This document shows, in pieces, positions 20,990-32,339 of a DNA stretch of 64,000 nt. Each line of letters starts with the position of its first letter. Positions within the stretch are counted from its first letter, which is position 1. This DNA comes from Nectonema munidae. Taxonomy: Eukaryota; Nematomorpha; Nectonematoida; Nectonematidae. The position numbers and the translations under genes were made by a program. The notes below the pieces were generated by a model. The model was not told the DNA's origin and made no database searches. It saw only the letters and a program-made list of their open reading frames with translations. The stretch is from the NCBI GenBank assembly GCA_030549495.1, contig JAUIRK010000069.1:920001-984000 (forward strand), given 5' to 3'.

Positions 20990-22000
20990 GAGGCCGCATT
21001 ACCGACTATTCCTAACCTAGCTCGTACCATGAATCTGTTTTGGGACTTATACCTTGTGCCAATCCTAAATTTAGGTAGGCGGATCTAGAACTCAGAAAAA
21101 ACAGAACTATATCGCACAACGCAGAATTACCTATTCCTCACGGGCTATTGTATATGAGTAGCTCTCAAGCTTGGCATAATTGTGGGCAATGCTTGTGTGC
21201 CCTTAGTTTTTCTATAAACTTTTTATTTAATTTCTCCAACCTTTTCTGGAACCAAGAAAAGGAGGTCCGGCTATGAGTAATAGTGAAAGGGTTGCCATAA
21301 ACAGTTCAAAAAAGTTTGTACACAAGGTTGTTTATTTTGTGGGTCCAAGTTGAGGGAAGGCATCCCAAAATGTAGTTACCATAAGTCAATTTCGGCATTG
21401 TTAGGATTTTAATGACCTTGCCTACCGTCATGGAATTGACCCCAAGATCTTTAAGACATCCATATAGCGTTAGATCCTTTTTCCCCTTCTTAATCTTTTC
21501 ATGAGCTTCACGATGAAAACTAAATCCTGCATCCCAATTGATTCCTAGATATTTTATGTGGCGAACTCAGGGAATATTCCCTATAGTTGGCGGGTTATTT
21601 TTGGGACAATTAGCGCCAAAGATGATGAACTTGCATTTAGAGTATTTCACCTTAAGGTCCCATCCAGTGAAATACCTCCCTAATATGGTATTTACGGCCG
21701 TAAGGTGTTTGCAAATACGAGGGACACGCTTAGCGGCGTAATATACACATATGTCGTTTGCGTAACTGATTATCCTAGCATAGATTGACTTGTTGAAAGA
21801 GTGCCTAATATCAGATATGTAGATGTTGAACAGAAGAGGGCTTAGAGGTGAACTTTGGGGGACCCCGCGTCCTAGGCTTATTCTCCTGGAAAATTCGTTA
21901 TTTATTCTGATCTGGAATGTGCGTCGAGAAAGGAAACTGTAAACTACCTTGAAGATGATGCATGATGACACAAACATGCTACTAAATTTGACATAAAAAA
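20990..22000 (-). mobile_element. LINE (jockey/R1-like reverse transcriptase), 5'-truncated and broken
   Basis: On the minus strand, 21567-22000 encodes the reverse-transcriptase core: SLGRGVPQSSPLSPLLFNIY, then a catalytic-box equivalent reading SYANDICVYY where active elements have YADD, then GRYFTGWDLKVKYSKCK. The frame resumes further down with HIKYLGINWDAGFSFHREA (about 21480-21560) and LPKLTYG-like palm/thumb sequence, with several stops. The 5' half (endonuclease) is missing because the copy abuts a hAT element at about 22005. The loss of one catalytic Asp and the stops show it is dead. Confidence 0.8.
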
Positions 22001-22004
22001 TAAG

Positions 22005-23372
22005 GGAAGTTCTTTCACTGCCGATAACTGCAATACAATGTTTGGAGGAAAAAATAATAATGGAGGAAATCATGTTTATTTTAAGTTGAAAAACTATTTT
22101 AAAAATATTAATTTAGCTTCAATTGGTTGTACAGCACATATTTTAAATTACACAATTCATAAAGATGTTGACACCTTGTCAATTGATTTTGAAAAAATTG
22201 TAACGAAAATTTTTCATTATTTTCCAACATATACTGTGAGAAATGAAAATTTAAAAGAGTTCTGTGATTTTGGTGATTTAGAATTTAAGCATGTTCTTTC
22301 TTTTAGTCGAACAAGATGACTTTCTTTGTTTCCAGCTATAGAAAGAATTCTGCATTTGTTCCCAGCTTTAAAATCATATTTTCAATCTCAGAACAATCCA
22401 CCAACAGTTTTAAAGCAATTTTTTTGCAAACCCCTTTTGCGAAGTTTATTTGTGTTTAGTTCATTATTTAGCACCTTTGTTTCAAGAATCTATTGCCAAA
22501 ATAGAAAAATCAACCAATACTGTTGTCAACAACCATAAAGTATTTTCTTCAATTTTAAATTCGCTTGAACAACGTTTAAATTAAAATTTTTTGCCAGTAA
22601 AAGTTAAACCTTAATAGAAAAAAATTTAAAAAAGGGTTTAATACTTTATAGTATAATTTTTTGAAAGATGTTAAAAGTTTTAGTCTGAGTGTGCTTCCTA
22701 TTTGAATTCTTGGATGTGTTCGTTAGAAAAGTTTTCAGTTTTTCAGTGGATGACATTCAACGAAGATAAAGTATGTGCGAATATTGAGAAGTGTGTGAAT
22801 TTTTTGAAAGAAAATAATATCAAAATTGATGATTCAAAATTATTTGATCAATTTTTGTCTTTGAAAAAATATTTGGATGAAGAAATAAAAAAGTCTGTGT
22901 ATTACAGCTGTTAACAACAAAAAGAAAAATGGACAAAGTTTTTTAAAAAGCTTTGATTTGCAGAAAACTTTTCAGAATTAATGAAAATCACTAAATATGT
23001 TTTTGGAATCCAAGCGCACAATGCAAATGTGGGGAGAATTTTTTCTTTAATCGAAAATCAATGGACTGATTTTATAGAAACCAATTATTATCAATCGAAA
23101 CTGTGTAAAGCATTCTAATTGTTAACTACAATTTGGAAAGTTGACTTGTGATTTTTATATAAATACCTTCTTCAAAATCAAGATCTTTTGAAAAATATTT
23201 CATCTTCGGATAAATATATGTGATTTAATTAATAAAACAAAGTTTTTGCATTGTTTCTGTCATAGTACATAAAGATATTAGTTAAAAATTGCATGTCCGG
23301 TTTTGTCCCAATTTTTTTACAGTTTTTTGCTATATGTCCTGCTTTTTTGAAGTTAATATCTGGCAACCAAAT
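22005..23372 (+). mobile_element. hAT transposon, C-terminal half of transposase, broken
   Basis: The plus strand opens with FTADNCNTMFGG, the conserved hAT core around a catalytic Asp. It continues GNHVYFKLKNYFKNINLASI, GCTAHILNYTIH and FSRTRWLSLFPAIERIL (across a stop), then VFGIQAHNANVGRIFSLIEN (22996-23055), which is the C-terminal hAT dimerisation signature. The right end TATCTGGCAACC (to about 23370) resembles the hAT end beginning CAGNGTTGCCAGAT. The N-terminal half is missing at the junction with the LINE. Several stops and frameshifts split the frame. Confidence 0.8.
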
Positions 23373-23799
23373 TTAGAGAGAAGACGTCTGAAGCTCACCC
23401 TAGGCAGATATTTTTTACGCTAACTTTCTATTTACAGCTTTTAAAAATTAAAAATATATAGTCTCATTGAAAATATTACGTTTTACCGACGACTCACTTA
23501 TTCAATTCATCTTCTTTCTCTATTTTTAATCACATTACAGACATTCATAAATAATTTTAAAGAAAAAATTATGTTTATAAAATTTTATAAGTTTAACTTA
23601 TTTTTAATTTAACGCCATCTTAATTTTAAAATTTTTTTTTGAATCTGACAGATTAGTTTTCCATTTTTATTACGTTTACTATAGTTTATAAGTAGTACAT
23701 AATGATTCAATATCGTGTACATTTTTGAACCCATGTGTCTGTGTGTGAGATAAATTGTCTACTCTTACCATCCTCATTCACGGATCATTTAGACTTCAA

Positions 23800-26170
23800 T
23801 GCGCATCCTTGAATTTTTACTTTATCCAAAATTTTTATGATAACATATGTGCATTGACATTTTCTCTCTGAATTTTTAAGAAGTATAAAACTTGTGTTTG
23901 CTTAGAATAACAATTATGATATCCGCTTCCTCTAAAAAAAATTATCCCAATATCAGCATCCGCTAGGATGTCAAATTTGATACACGCATTCGCATTCGAG
24001 ATACAAAAAGTTTCACACCCGATACATCTCTCTTATATACCCTACCCATATGCGCACTCATTCTTCATACTGTCGTCATATGTGATACTGATAAACAATA
24101 AATACTCGGGTTGTATTTATATGAGATGATGAAATAAACGATCCGATCAATCTTTTCATTATATTAGAGTATTTATTATCATTCTCTTTCTATATTTCTT
24201 TTCCAACTCACTTTTCATTTCTTACATCAATATTGGCTTTTCTTATTGATTTTTTGATTGAATCATAATTATCATTTAATTTTTCATACCATTTTTTCAA
24301 TAATGAGTTCTTCTGTTGATGTTGTTTCTCTGAATCTGACCAGGCCTGTAGACAGAGAGGGCAAGGGGGGCTAAGCCACCCTAACTAAGATAGAAAGCCC
24401 CCCATATATATTTCTTCTTCAACTTTGTTTTCATAGCATAGGATTTTTACCTTTATTTTATGACCCTGTCTAATGCGACATCTGACTGTATTTAAGGTTT
24501 TATCCAATATTATTTACCTTTTATTTTCCTTTTATAAAAAATTTGGATTCACGTTCATTTCAGAAAAATTGGTACAATTTATATTCTTGGCTTGAATACT
24601 CAGTCATGAAAGACGCTGCTTTTTGCTTTCCTTGTAGACTTTTTGCCAAAATTAATCAAAGAGACACAGCTTTCACTTTAAATGGCTTTTCTAACTGGAA
24701 AAAAGCAAATGAACTAAACAAAGGATTTCTCTAAAATGATTTCTTTTTAGCCCCCCCCCCCCAAAAAAAATTTTTCTAGCCCTCCCAATTGAAAAGTCCT
24801 AGCTACGGGTCTGAATCTGACTCTGGCTTGGGCTATATTTCAAGTTCTGAATCTTCTTATTCTGAAATTACTGACGTTATAGATGATAGTTTAATTGCTC
24901 CTAATAATACTATCTTGACATGGGACCCAATTTCCTCTATTTCTGGTAGAAAAAATCCTCCTGGATCTAAAGGAATGATGAAAAATACTAAAGATATTCT
25001 TAATATATTTAAGTTATTTTTTGATCTAAATTTGATCACATATATTTATGAAATGACTATATGAATAAAATGGAGCGAAACTACAGGTAAGTTTTTTTAG
25101 TTTAAACATTTTTTGTAGTAAAGCTAATTTTTTAAGGTCCACTAATCCTAAACACATGAATTTAAAAGCATGCTATCAACTTTAAGATTTTCCATTTGTT
25201 ATCTTATTTTGCTTCCTTATTATATATCGGGCAAATTGGGGATCAAAAAATTAAAATATCAGACTTATTTTCTACATATGGGAATCGTTTTTTGAGAGCC
25301 TGCATTGACAGAAACATGTTCACACTTGTTCATCTTTTCATAATTTATTATTAGTTTTTTTTATTGTTTTCTGGGTTATTTCTAAGCGGTCATCTGGCCT
25401 TTAATAATCCATCAAACTAACATTTGATCTTGATTTTTTTAGAACCTTTGTTTATTCCGTGTAATTTATAGATTTTGTAAACTACAGCTTCTTCTCATCA
25501 TTATGTTTAATTTCTTTTACTCAATCTTATTTTGAAATAAACTTTCTCTCTCTCATAAGTTTTATCAAATGATATAAGTTAAACCCTATTAGAAACTCAA
25601 ATGATAAGTTAAGCCCTATTAGAAAGATTCATGATTATTTTCGTAATGTTTTTTCATCTCACTGGACACCACATTCACATCTAACAATAGATGAACAACT
25701 TATTAATTTTAAAGGTAAATATCCAATGAAAGTTTATAACCCCCAAAAGCACCATTATGGTTTAAAATGCTAGCATTTGAACGATGCCGAGTATTATTAC
25801 TGTTTGATCCCGGAAATTTATATTTCTCGTTTAGATGATCGTTCTTACTTTTCAGCTTTTAGTATTTGTAAGAGGCTAATTGAAGATGCTAAAGTTCCTT
25901 CTGGGTGCGGTGTGTTCACCGTCAGATTTTTTACAAGCCATGATTTAATAATTTGGTGCTACAGAAAAGATATAGGCTTATGTAGCACTTAATGGAAACA
26001 AGAAGTTTACTTTGAGAGCTGACTGCCTTAAATCATTGAAACTTTCTGAATGCGAAAGTAGAACAGTTTACTCTGATTATGCCTCCCTTAGTCCTTATAT
26101 ACCCAGAAGACATGCCAGAAAACACTTCAAAGTTGTGTATGTTTAATCATCACAACATAGAAATGTTTAA
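23800..26170 (+). mobile_element. piggyBac-type transposon relic, interrupted by a hAT insertion
   Basis: Plus-strand fragments follow piggyBac transposase order. First come an acidic Ser-rich N-terminus (SDSGLGYISSSESSYSEITD) and TILTWDPISSISGR. FKLFFDLNLITYIYE (24998-25060) is the start of the core domain. HLTIDEQLINFKGKYPMKVY (about 25680-25740) carries the conserved DEQ/KG stretch, and LDDRSYFSAFSICKRLIEDA follows. Multiple stops and frameshifts break it. A 473-bp hAT element sits at 24341-24813. CAG|GTAAGT at 25082-25091 looks like a splice donor inside the relic. A second, shorter copy lies inverted at 16550-17480. Confidence 0.72.
24341..24813 (+). mobile_element. Short hAT element with TTF-type zinc-finger fragment, inserted in piggyBac
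   Basis: The ends are CAGGCCTGTAGACAG (left) and, on the opposite strand, CAGACCCGTAGCTAG (right). The 8-bp AATCTGAC flanks both sides perfectly (24333-24340, 24814-24821). Inside, 24543-24734 encodes RSFQKNWYNLYSWLEYSVMK and DAAFCFPCRLF, matching the TTF-type zinc finger that starts ZMYM/hAT-like transposases. The rest of the transposase is deleted, so this is an internally deleted, non-autonomous copy. Because it splits the piggyBac relic it is the younger of the two. Confidence 0.85.
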
Positions 26171-27650
26171 ACAATAGGAGAACATGCTAAGCCTGAAAGT
26201 TTACTTTGCTACAATAAATATAAGTCTGAGTAGAAGTTGCTTATAGAATGATCAAAAATTATGATCATACAAGCCACCCCGAAGATGGTGTTTAGCAATT
26301 TTCTGTAATTACTTTGACATTGTTTGTCTAAACACATGGATTGTAGCCCGGTATAACTCACCTACACTTTCCCGAACTCTAGACAAAGTGATAGAAAGTT
26401 CTTCATGAAAAAAACTTTCCTTTCTCGTAGCTGAAGAAAGTATGAAAGTTGCCTGAAAAAAAATAATATTTTTTTAATGCTTGAATCTCCTTTGAAAATC
26501 TAATTTTTATTATCTTTTTACGGTTTCAAAGGAAGTTCTGATGAACAGACAAGTTCAAAGAGAGGTGCTTGTTATATATATGTTTGAATAAAAGAAATAA
26601 AACATCAAGAAATTCCTGAAAGTGCCTTCGTTTCATCTGAAAAAGCTTGTTCTACATGTGCATAAAAACAATATTTTTTAAAAAACCTTTATCTAAAAGT
26701 TTTACTATTTAGTTTTTGCAATAAATAGATTGAAACTATTTAAAAACTTAGTTTTTTTTGCGAAAATTGCTTTTTTCAATAAAAATAAAAGCCATCTACA
26801 GTTTTATATTCTAATTTCAAAACATTTATCATAAGTTTAAAAATTCACAAAATTTTTACGTTTAATTTATGTAGTCTTCGTCAATGAAATTTTTTTTTGT
26901 AAAATGGGATTAAAAATGTGTCGCGGAATAAATGCACGGAGTCCGTATGCGAGGGTAGAAATTGGCACATAGCTAAAAATATTATAGTATATATGCAACT
27001 TGGGAAAATTTTTTTTACATTTTTTGAAAATTTTTCATGTAGTTTTCAGTTTGCATAACATTAGATTCCAAAAATTATACAAGAAATCTGTTTCTATTGG
27101 CAGTGATGTGAGGGATAGTAGTGTCTCATTAGTTCGGTACTCCCCTTAAGTGCAAAATATAGGTGTCCAGTTAAAAAAGAAACAGATCATAGCTTATCTC
27201 ACAAATTTTTAACTAAAATAAAAGAGCATACATAAGTATATTTGATTAATTGAAAATCCCCAATTCATCTACTTGAGAACATCCACCCGTCATAGATTCT
27301 CATGAAGATTTTTAATTCATTTTTAAATTCATTTCTTTATTGTAAAATTTTATTAAACGAAAAACTCGAATAACAAACCTAAAAATTTTTAGGTCTGAAA
27401 AAATGATTTTGCTTCAAATCGCAAAGATGCAATTATTCATCATATACCTTATAATTATTCTTCTGAACAACTACCACCCTTTATTTCATCTATTAACCCT
27501 TTTAGTGCCTTCACTAAAAAATGAATTGGCGGAATCATATCCCTTCAAATTTCGTAACTTTTCCTAAATCGCTAGCTGTATCATTTGATATAACTTTCAC
27601 GGTAGTTGAATGACCCTCTCATGTCAAAAACTGTCAATCAATATCAAAAA
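26171..27650. other. Non-coding AT-rich stretch
   Basis: No exon, complete element or conserved motif could be recognised. It may contain the remaining 3' part of the piggyBac relic (Cys-rich tail not found). Confidence 0.4.
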
Positions 27651-28140
27651 TGAAAATTTTTCAACAAAATTTTGACATTATCTGTAGTTAACCTTATCAC
27701 TTAGGGTCTATATTATATATACTACCTTGAAAATTTATAATTATATATAGTTTTGAAGGCATAACACTTTATATATTTTATTTTTTCAATAATCATTGCT
27801 AATTTTTGAACATTTTTGAAAATGTCAATCAAAATTTTGATTGATCAGAATTATATCGAATAACATATTCCTTCAAATTTTACATAAAACATATGTTTTA
27901 TACTAAATCGACCATGCTGGTTTCATTTCTGCACTATAAGTGTTAATCAAATTTTCGGTTTACTTCTAAAAATTGTCTCCAAAATGATTTCTTTAAATTT
28001 TACATAAAATATATTTTTTTATACTAAATCGGCCATTCTAGTTTTATTTCTGAAATCAGTCAATAATTTTGAATTAAGTCAATATTTTACTAAAAACATT
28101 TTGAAATTTTTTCTCCCATGAATTATATTAAAAAACTCAT
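27651..28140. repeat. Satellite-type repeat, short locus (leader plus ~2-3 units)
   Basis: A leader (TTAGGGTCTATATTATATA ... GTTTTGAAGGCATAACACTT) is followed by about two to three units. Each unit carries AAATTTTACATAAAA, ATACTAAATCGACCATGCTG and TTACTTCTAAAAATTGTCTC. The same leader and units occur in the larger array at 39470-40870, so the two loci share a common source. Confidence 0.75.
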
Positions 28141-28570
28141 TTAAAAAGATTGCAGATGATTCATTTTCAAAATTTCATCCTTAAAAGATTTGTGAATAAA
28201 GATTATAACTCTACACCTCAATGTTTTAAGTGGCAAAAAACCTCTTTAAGAAAAATGATTCAAGACAGAATTGTGTTTAAAGAGAAAAGCGATTTTCTAA
28301 AGCGCAAAATTATGCAGAAGCTAAATTATTGTCACAAAAAAAGCTTTTGGCAAAGATAGAAATTTTAACCTTGTTTCTCATAAACTATTTTATATTTAAA
28401 TATATTTCTTATAATTTTTATGTAAAATTTTCATTTTAAAATGCTTTTTCTATGTTTAGGTCAATTTTTGGTCAACTTTTAACTGTCATACGTCATCACT
28501 TTTCAAATATTTGTCTAAGTTTAAATAAGCAAGTAATGGATAAATCAGGTAAAGAAGTGAGTTTGTGGAC

Positions 28571-28814
28571 CTGAAAGCAGAAGCCATTTTCGCAGTCGTG
28601 GTGCAAGCAAAGACTACTCGACTGAAACATCATGATTGAGTTCATCATGGGCGGAGCGATTTCGCAGTAGCGCCCGGTGTATCCGGACAAGCAGTCGCAC
28701 GCATATCCCAAACTCTTGGGAATACACTTTGAGCTGTGCTGACATATGTTATTCTCACACTCATTGATCTTTTTTGAGCAATTTTTTCCTGAAAATCCAC
28801 TCGCACAAACACAT
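28571..28814 (-). CDS. Slit-like secreted EGF-repeat protein, internal exon (end of one EGF, a second, start of a third)
   Basis: On the minus strand, after acceptor CCTTTTTAG, 81 codons encode CVCASGFSGKNCSKK (end of an EGF repeat). A whole EGF repeat follows: INECENNICQHSSKC, a calcium-binding type start, then GYACDCLSGYTGRYCEI. Then comes PPMMNSIMMFQSSSLCLHHD and CENGFCFQ, the start of another EGF. The arrangement GYxGxYCE(I)xPPM...C...DCxNGxC is that of the last EGF pair before the laminin-G domain of Slit, the secreted ligand of Robo axon-guidance receptors. The donor after CFQ (CAG|GTCCAC) is weak. The split Glu codon joins in phase to exon 30373-30463. No laminin-G exon was found to the left, so the gene is either very long or only a fragment is present. 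Confidence 0.78.
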
Positions 28815-29281
28815 CTAAAAAGGAGATAATGATTTTTACTTGTTATGGATTCTTATATTTACCTTCATCAATACGTAAAGTACCTCACTATTATAGAAAA
28901 ATCATTGAATAAATGGTTATACTAATTTTTTTTGAAGTTGGATTTTAATATTATATGTTATTAATTATATCCTTAGCAACTATCACACATTTTCACTTAT
29001 AATAAAATGTAATTTTATACTAGTGAACTAGTAAAATTTGACTTTACATATAGAGTTATCTCATTTTCGTAGTACAGTTAACTATACGCATTAATCTAAA
29101 TTATTTTATTAAGTATACCATTTTAAATTCTATTTTAACTTTTTTCGTTTCTATAATTTACATTTTCCATTATATATTTTTTCTTTTTTTAAATAGAATT
29201 ATAAAAGTTTAATTTAACATAATATAACATAAGTGTAATGTAAAGAGGCTAATCGCCTATGTGAATTGCATCAAATATAAT

Positions 29282-30235
29282 ACAAATAAAATACAAATCA
29301 ATCAAATAATGAGATATCTTTTATCTTTCCAAAAATCATCAAGCTTTCTTTCGAAAATATTTATATTCAAGGAATCAACAACTTCATTTGGCAAGGCATT
29401 CCAGTGATTGTATGCTTTTTGTGTTAAATAGTGTTGTTTATAATTACTTTGATAGGAATCTGATTTAAACTTCAGTGAATGTGATCTGGAAATTATCATT
29501 GAGTAACCAGGCAAAACATTCTCGTCAATATTCATGTTTCCTTTCACAATATTAAATATAGTAATCATTTCATTCCTTAAGCTTCTTCTGTAATACAAAA
29601 AAGGAAGAATTTTCTCCAATCTTTAAATGTAACATAAACTTTGCATTCCTTTCAAGGGTTTTGTAAATACTCTTTAAACGTTTTCTATTTTTCTCATGTT
29701 CATGATTGAAGAATTTCCAAAAATCACATTTTCATATTCTAAAACATGGTTGACTAAAGATTTGAACAGGTGAAGAAAAACTTCTATGTCAGATAACACA
29801 AAACTTTTGTTTAACTATAGAGGAAAGCTTTCTTTACAACATGGGAAACATGATCAGAAAAACAAAATCTTAAATCAACAATTAATCTTAAAACATTTTG
29901 CTTTTCAACTTGATTAAGTTTAGTTCTTCCTATATAAAAATTAGTATCATCTATTTTTCCAACTTGAAGGCGAAGCACTTGTTAATATTGAGTTGCAAAT
30001 CCCATTCTCTACTCCATTTATATATTTTATATAAATCTTCTTGTAACTTTTTTTTGCCATCACCACTAGAACCCTTGAATAATTTAATATCATCAGCATA
30101 AATTATAACATTGGATTTCAAATGATCATTTATATCATTCATGAATATAGAAAAGAATATCGGTGCTAATACTGAACCTTGTGGGATTCCACATATAATT
30201 TCTGAGGTTAATTTATTGAATCGAAAAAAGATAAA
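29282..30235 (-). mobile_element. LINE (CR1/L2-like), 3' part of reverse transcriptase, inside the Slit-like intron
   Basis: Minus-strand frames give NDINDHLKSNVIIYADDIKL (intact YADD box, about 30080-30140) and WSREWDLQLNINKCFAF. After breaks, 29302-29619 encodes the RT tail ISRSHSLKFKSDSYQSNYKQ, AYNHWNALPNEVVDSLNINI and FERKLDDFW, typical of the C-terminus of CR1/L2/Rex-type elements. Upstream on the same strand is a GIPQGSVLAPI-like segment (about 30145-30195). The 5' part is truncated and there are several frame breaks. It is inserted in the same orientation as the host exons, in the intron 28815-30372. Confidence 0.8.
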
Positions 30236-30372
30236 TTAGAATCGACAATAATAAAATAGAACAAAAAACAATATATATTGTTAAAATGATCAATGATAGG
30301 AATGTAAATTTATTTTGGAAATACTTTTTGAGACAAAAAAAATAAAAAACATAAAAAAATGAATTATTTTAC

Positions 30373-30463
30373 TCATAATCCAAATGTTTTGCAATGCAAG
30401 TAGATCCATAGACACATGGATTAATTTGATTGCAGTAGTTCACCGCTTTTTCACAAAACTTTC
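30373..30463 (-). CDS. Slit-like secreted EGF-repeat protein, upstream internal exon (part of one EGF)
   Basis: On the minus strand, after acceptor TTGTTTTAAG, the exon begins in phase 1 and reads (G)KFCEKAVNYCNQINPCVYGS, TCIAKHLDY, then splits a Glu codon at donor TATGA|GTAAAA. It closes one EGF repeat with FCEK and supplies Cys 1-3 of the next. The missing Cys 4-6 (CVC...GKNC) come from exon 28571-28814, joined exactly in phase. The two exons give 111 residues of contiguous EGF array. No further 5' exons (LRR or other EGF) were found up to the kinase gene at 34.8 kb. Confidence 0.75.
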
Positions 30464-31134
30464 CTTAAAACAAAATTTTTTTTAGAAATATTTAAAAAAA
30501 AATGTATAAAGTTTAATATTCAAAATTGATAAAAATTGACGAATTACCCAGATATAATTTCCAAAAATAATATTCCAGGTAAAATTTTTCGATTTACAGA
30601 AAAACAAAAATTCTTTCTAATGACGTTTAAATTATTTTTATTTATAATGTAAAATATTTTAGAGCCAACAAAGGGATTAAAAGTAATATATTTAAATAAC
30701 GTTGTACGTAGTCCCTAAAAGTGATAGCGACAAAACAACCTCCACAGTTGATCTAGTGCCCAAAATGGCTATTCTCGTGTTAGTTAGTAACGAGAAAGAG
30801 TTGCTAGTTTAGTTAAAACACAAGAAACATTGTATTCACATTTTACTTACGTTTTTCTTGTATTAGAGATAGTTATATAATGAATAAATGATAATAATGA
30901 TTTATTCTTTATTTATACATTTTTCAATTATTATGTTTTCATTTTCTAATTTTTTATATAAATTCTTTTAAAAAAATCTGTTCTACTGAATAAACTAAAT
31001 ATGATGGTTATGAGTAAAGTATATTTCATTATGCTAACCCATTTGATAAATTTGGCTTTTTGGTTAACAGCTCTTTTGGTACGAGTCTTAATAGCAATTT
31101 TGATACTAGCAATGACTAAACTAGCCATTGTTTT
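30464..31134. other. Non-coding spacer
   Basis: AT-rich, and no exon seen. If the Slit-like gene is complete this lies in its next upstream intron. Confidence 0.4.
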
Positions 31135-32241
31135 TGCACAATATACTCCTCCCTACGGTCATTCCTGGACAGCGGTCAACGCTTCTAATAGGGTCAGAAG
31201 TATAGTCCCGAATTCTTTTATATTTCTATATATTACATAATTATTGAGTATAACGGTCACTTCCGTATTGCGTATTACGGTCATCTATTATCGCATATTT
31301 TTGTCAAAACGGACAAATTGGGTAAATTTTCAAAAGGATCAAGTTTTAACATCAAAATAAAAAAACTTTTAGTTGCTAATTTTAAATCAGTCTTCCTAAC
31401 CATCTGTTTTTTCTTTTACCCTATTGATATAAAGTTATAGAAGCTAATATTGTCTTTAGGATTAGCAACCCTCTTGTTTTTATGCTTTATACCCCTTGTC
31501 TTTATCTACATTTGAGGCTTGTTTTTGTAAGAGTGGTTTTGGTGTTCTAGCAGAATCTTTGAATCTTGATCAGGGCATCCCACTTGATGATCTTATCAAA
31601 GAAGTCTCTCAGCGCTGTGAAATAGAAAACCGTATGACAGACACGGAATTGAATTTCAATTGATGATTTACCGGTCGTTGAACTTACTGGTACATGGGAA
31701 GCAGATTTAGTACAAGACATCTTCGGTGAAAATTCATCAGATCCGAAGGCTTTGCACATAGTAGATAATTGGCTTGGTGAGAGTGAATATTCTATAAAAA
31801 ATCTTTCTGGAGCTCTAACCTCTGCAATCAATCTTAAAAAGTTTGCACTTAAAATAGGAATGTTACAAAGCTATGATCTTGCACGGAAACTGGAAAAAGA
31901 CATTGAGCAAGTAATGGTTTTAGGACAGCTAGCAAAAAAGCAAACATTAATCGATACCTACTTTAATAAAAAGTAAAATTAATACCTGTTTTTTTGCAAA
32001 ATAAAAATGACTTTATAGATTTTACTTTTTTTATTTCTCTCTGACATTTTAAGTTTATTTTTCAATTTTTTTACTATGTAAAAAAAAAGATAAAGAAGAG
32101 AAAAATATAAATGTTTTTGATTGATTATAACAGTTATCCTTTTACTCTCAAATAACATAACTACTCCCCTAATGAGGTCAATCCTAAATAACGGTCAAAA
32201 GACTTGGTCCCTATGGTGACCTCATTAGAGCAGTTCTACTG
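31135..32241 (+). mobile_element. pogo/Tigger transposon remnant (C-terminal end of transposase)
   Basis: The right end reads CAGTTCTACTG followed by TA (inverted: TA CAGTAGAACTGCTCTAATG), the CAGT...TA pattern of pogo/Tigger. Similar TIR-internal words (CGGTCA, TACTCC-CCTA) recur at 31140-31300. The frame 31660-31973 encodes SDPKALHIVDNWLGESEY, LARKLEKDIEQVMVLGQLAK and KKQTLIDTYFNKK, which matches the C-terminal tail of Tigger-type proteins (KQTxIxxYF). The helix-turn-helix and DDE parts are missing. The left limit is approximate. Confidence 0.6.
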
Positions 32242-32339
32242 TATATTTTTTGTTTGCACAGGTTAAATAACAGTAGAGAATTGGGAAATTTCTTTCTCTA
32301 TTTTATTTCCATATTTGTTCATACTGCATTGGTGATGAC

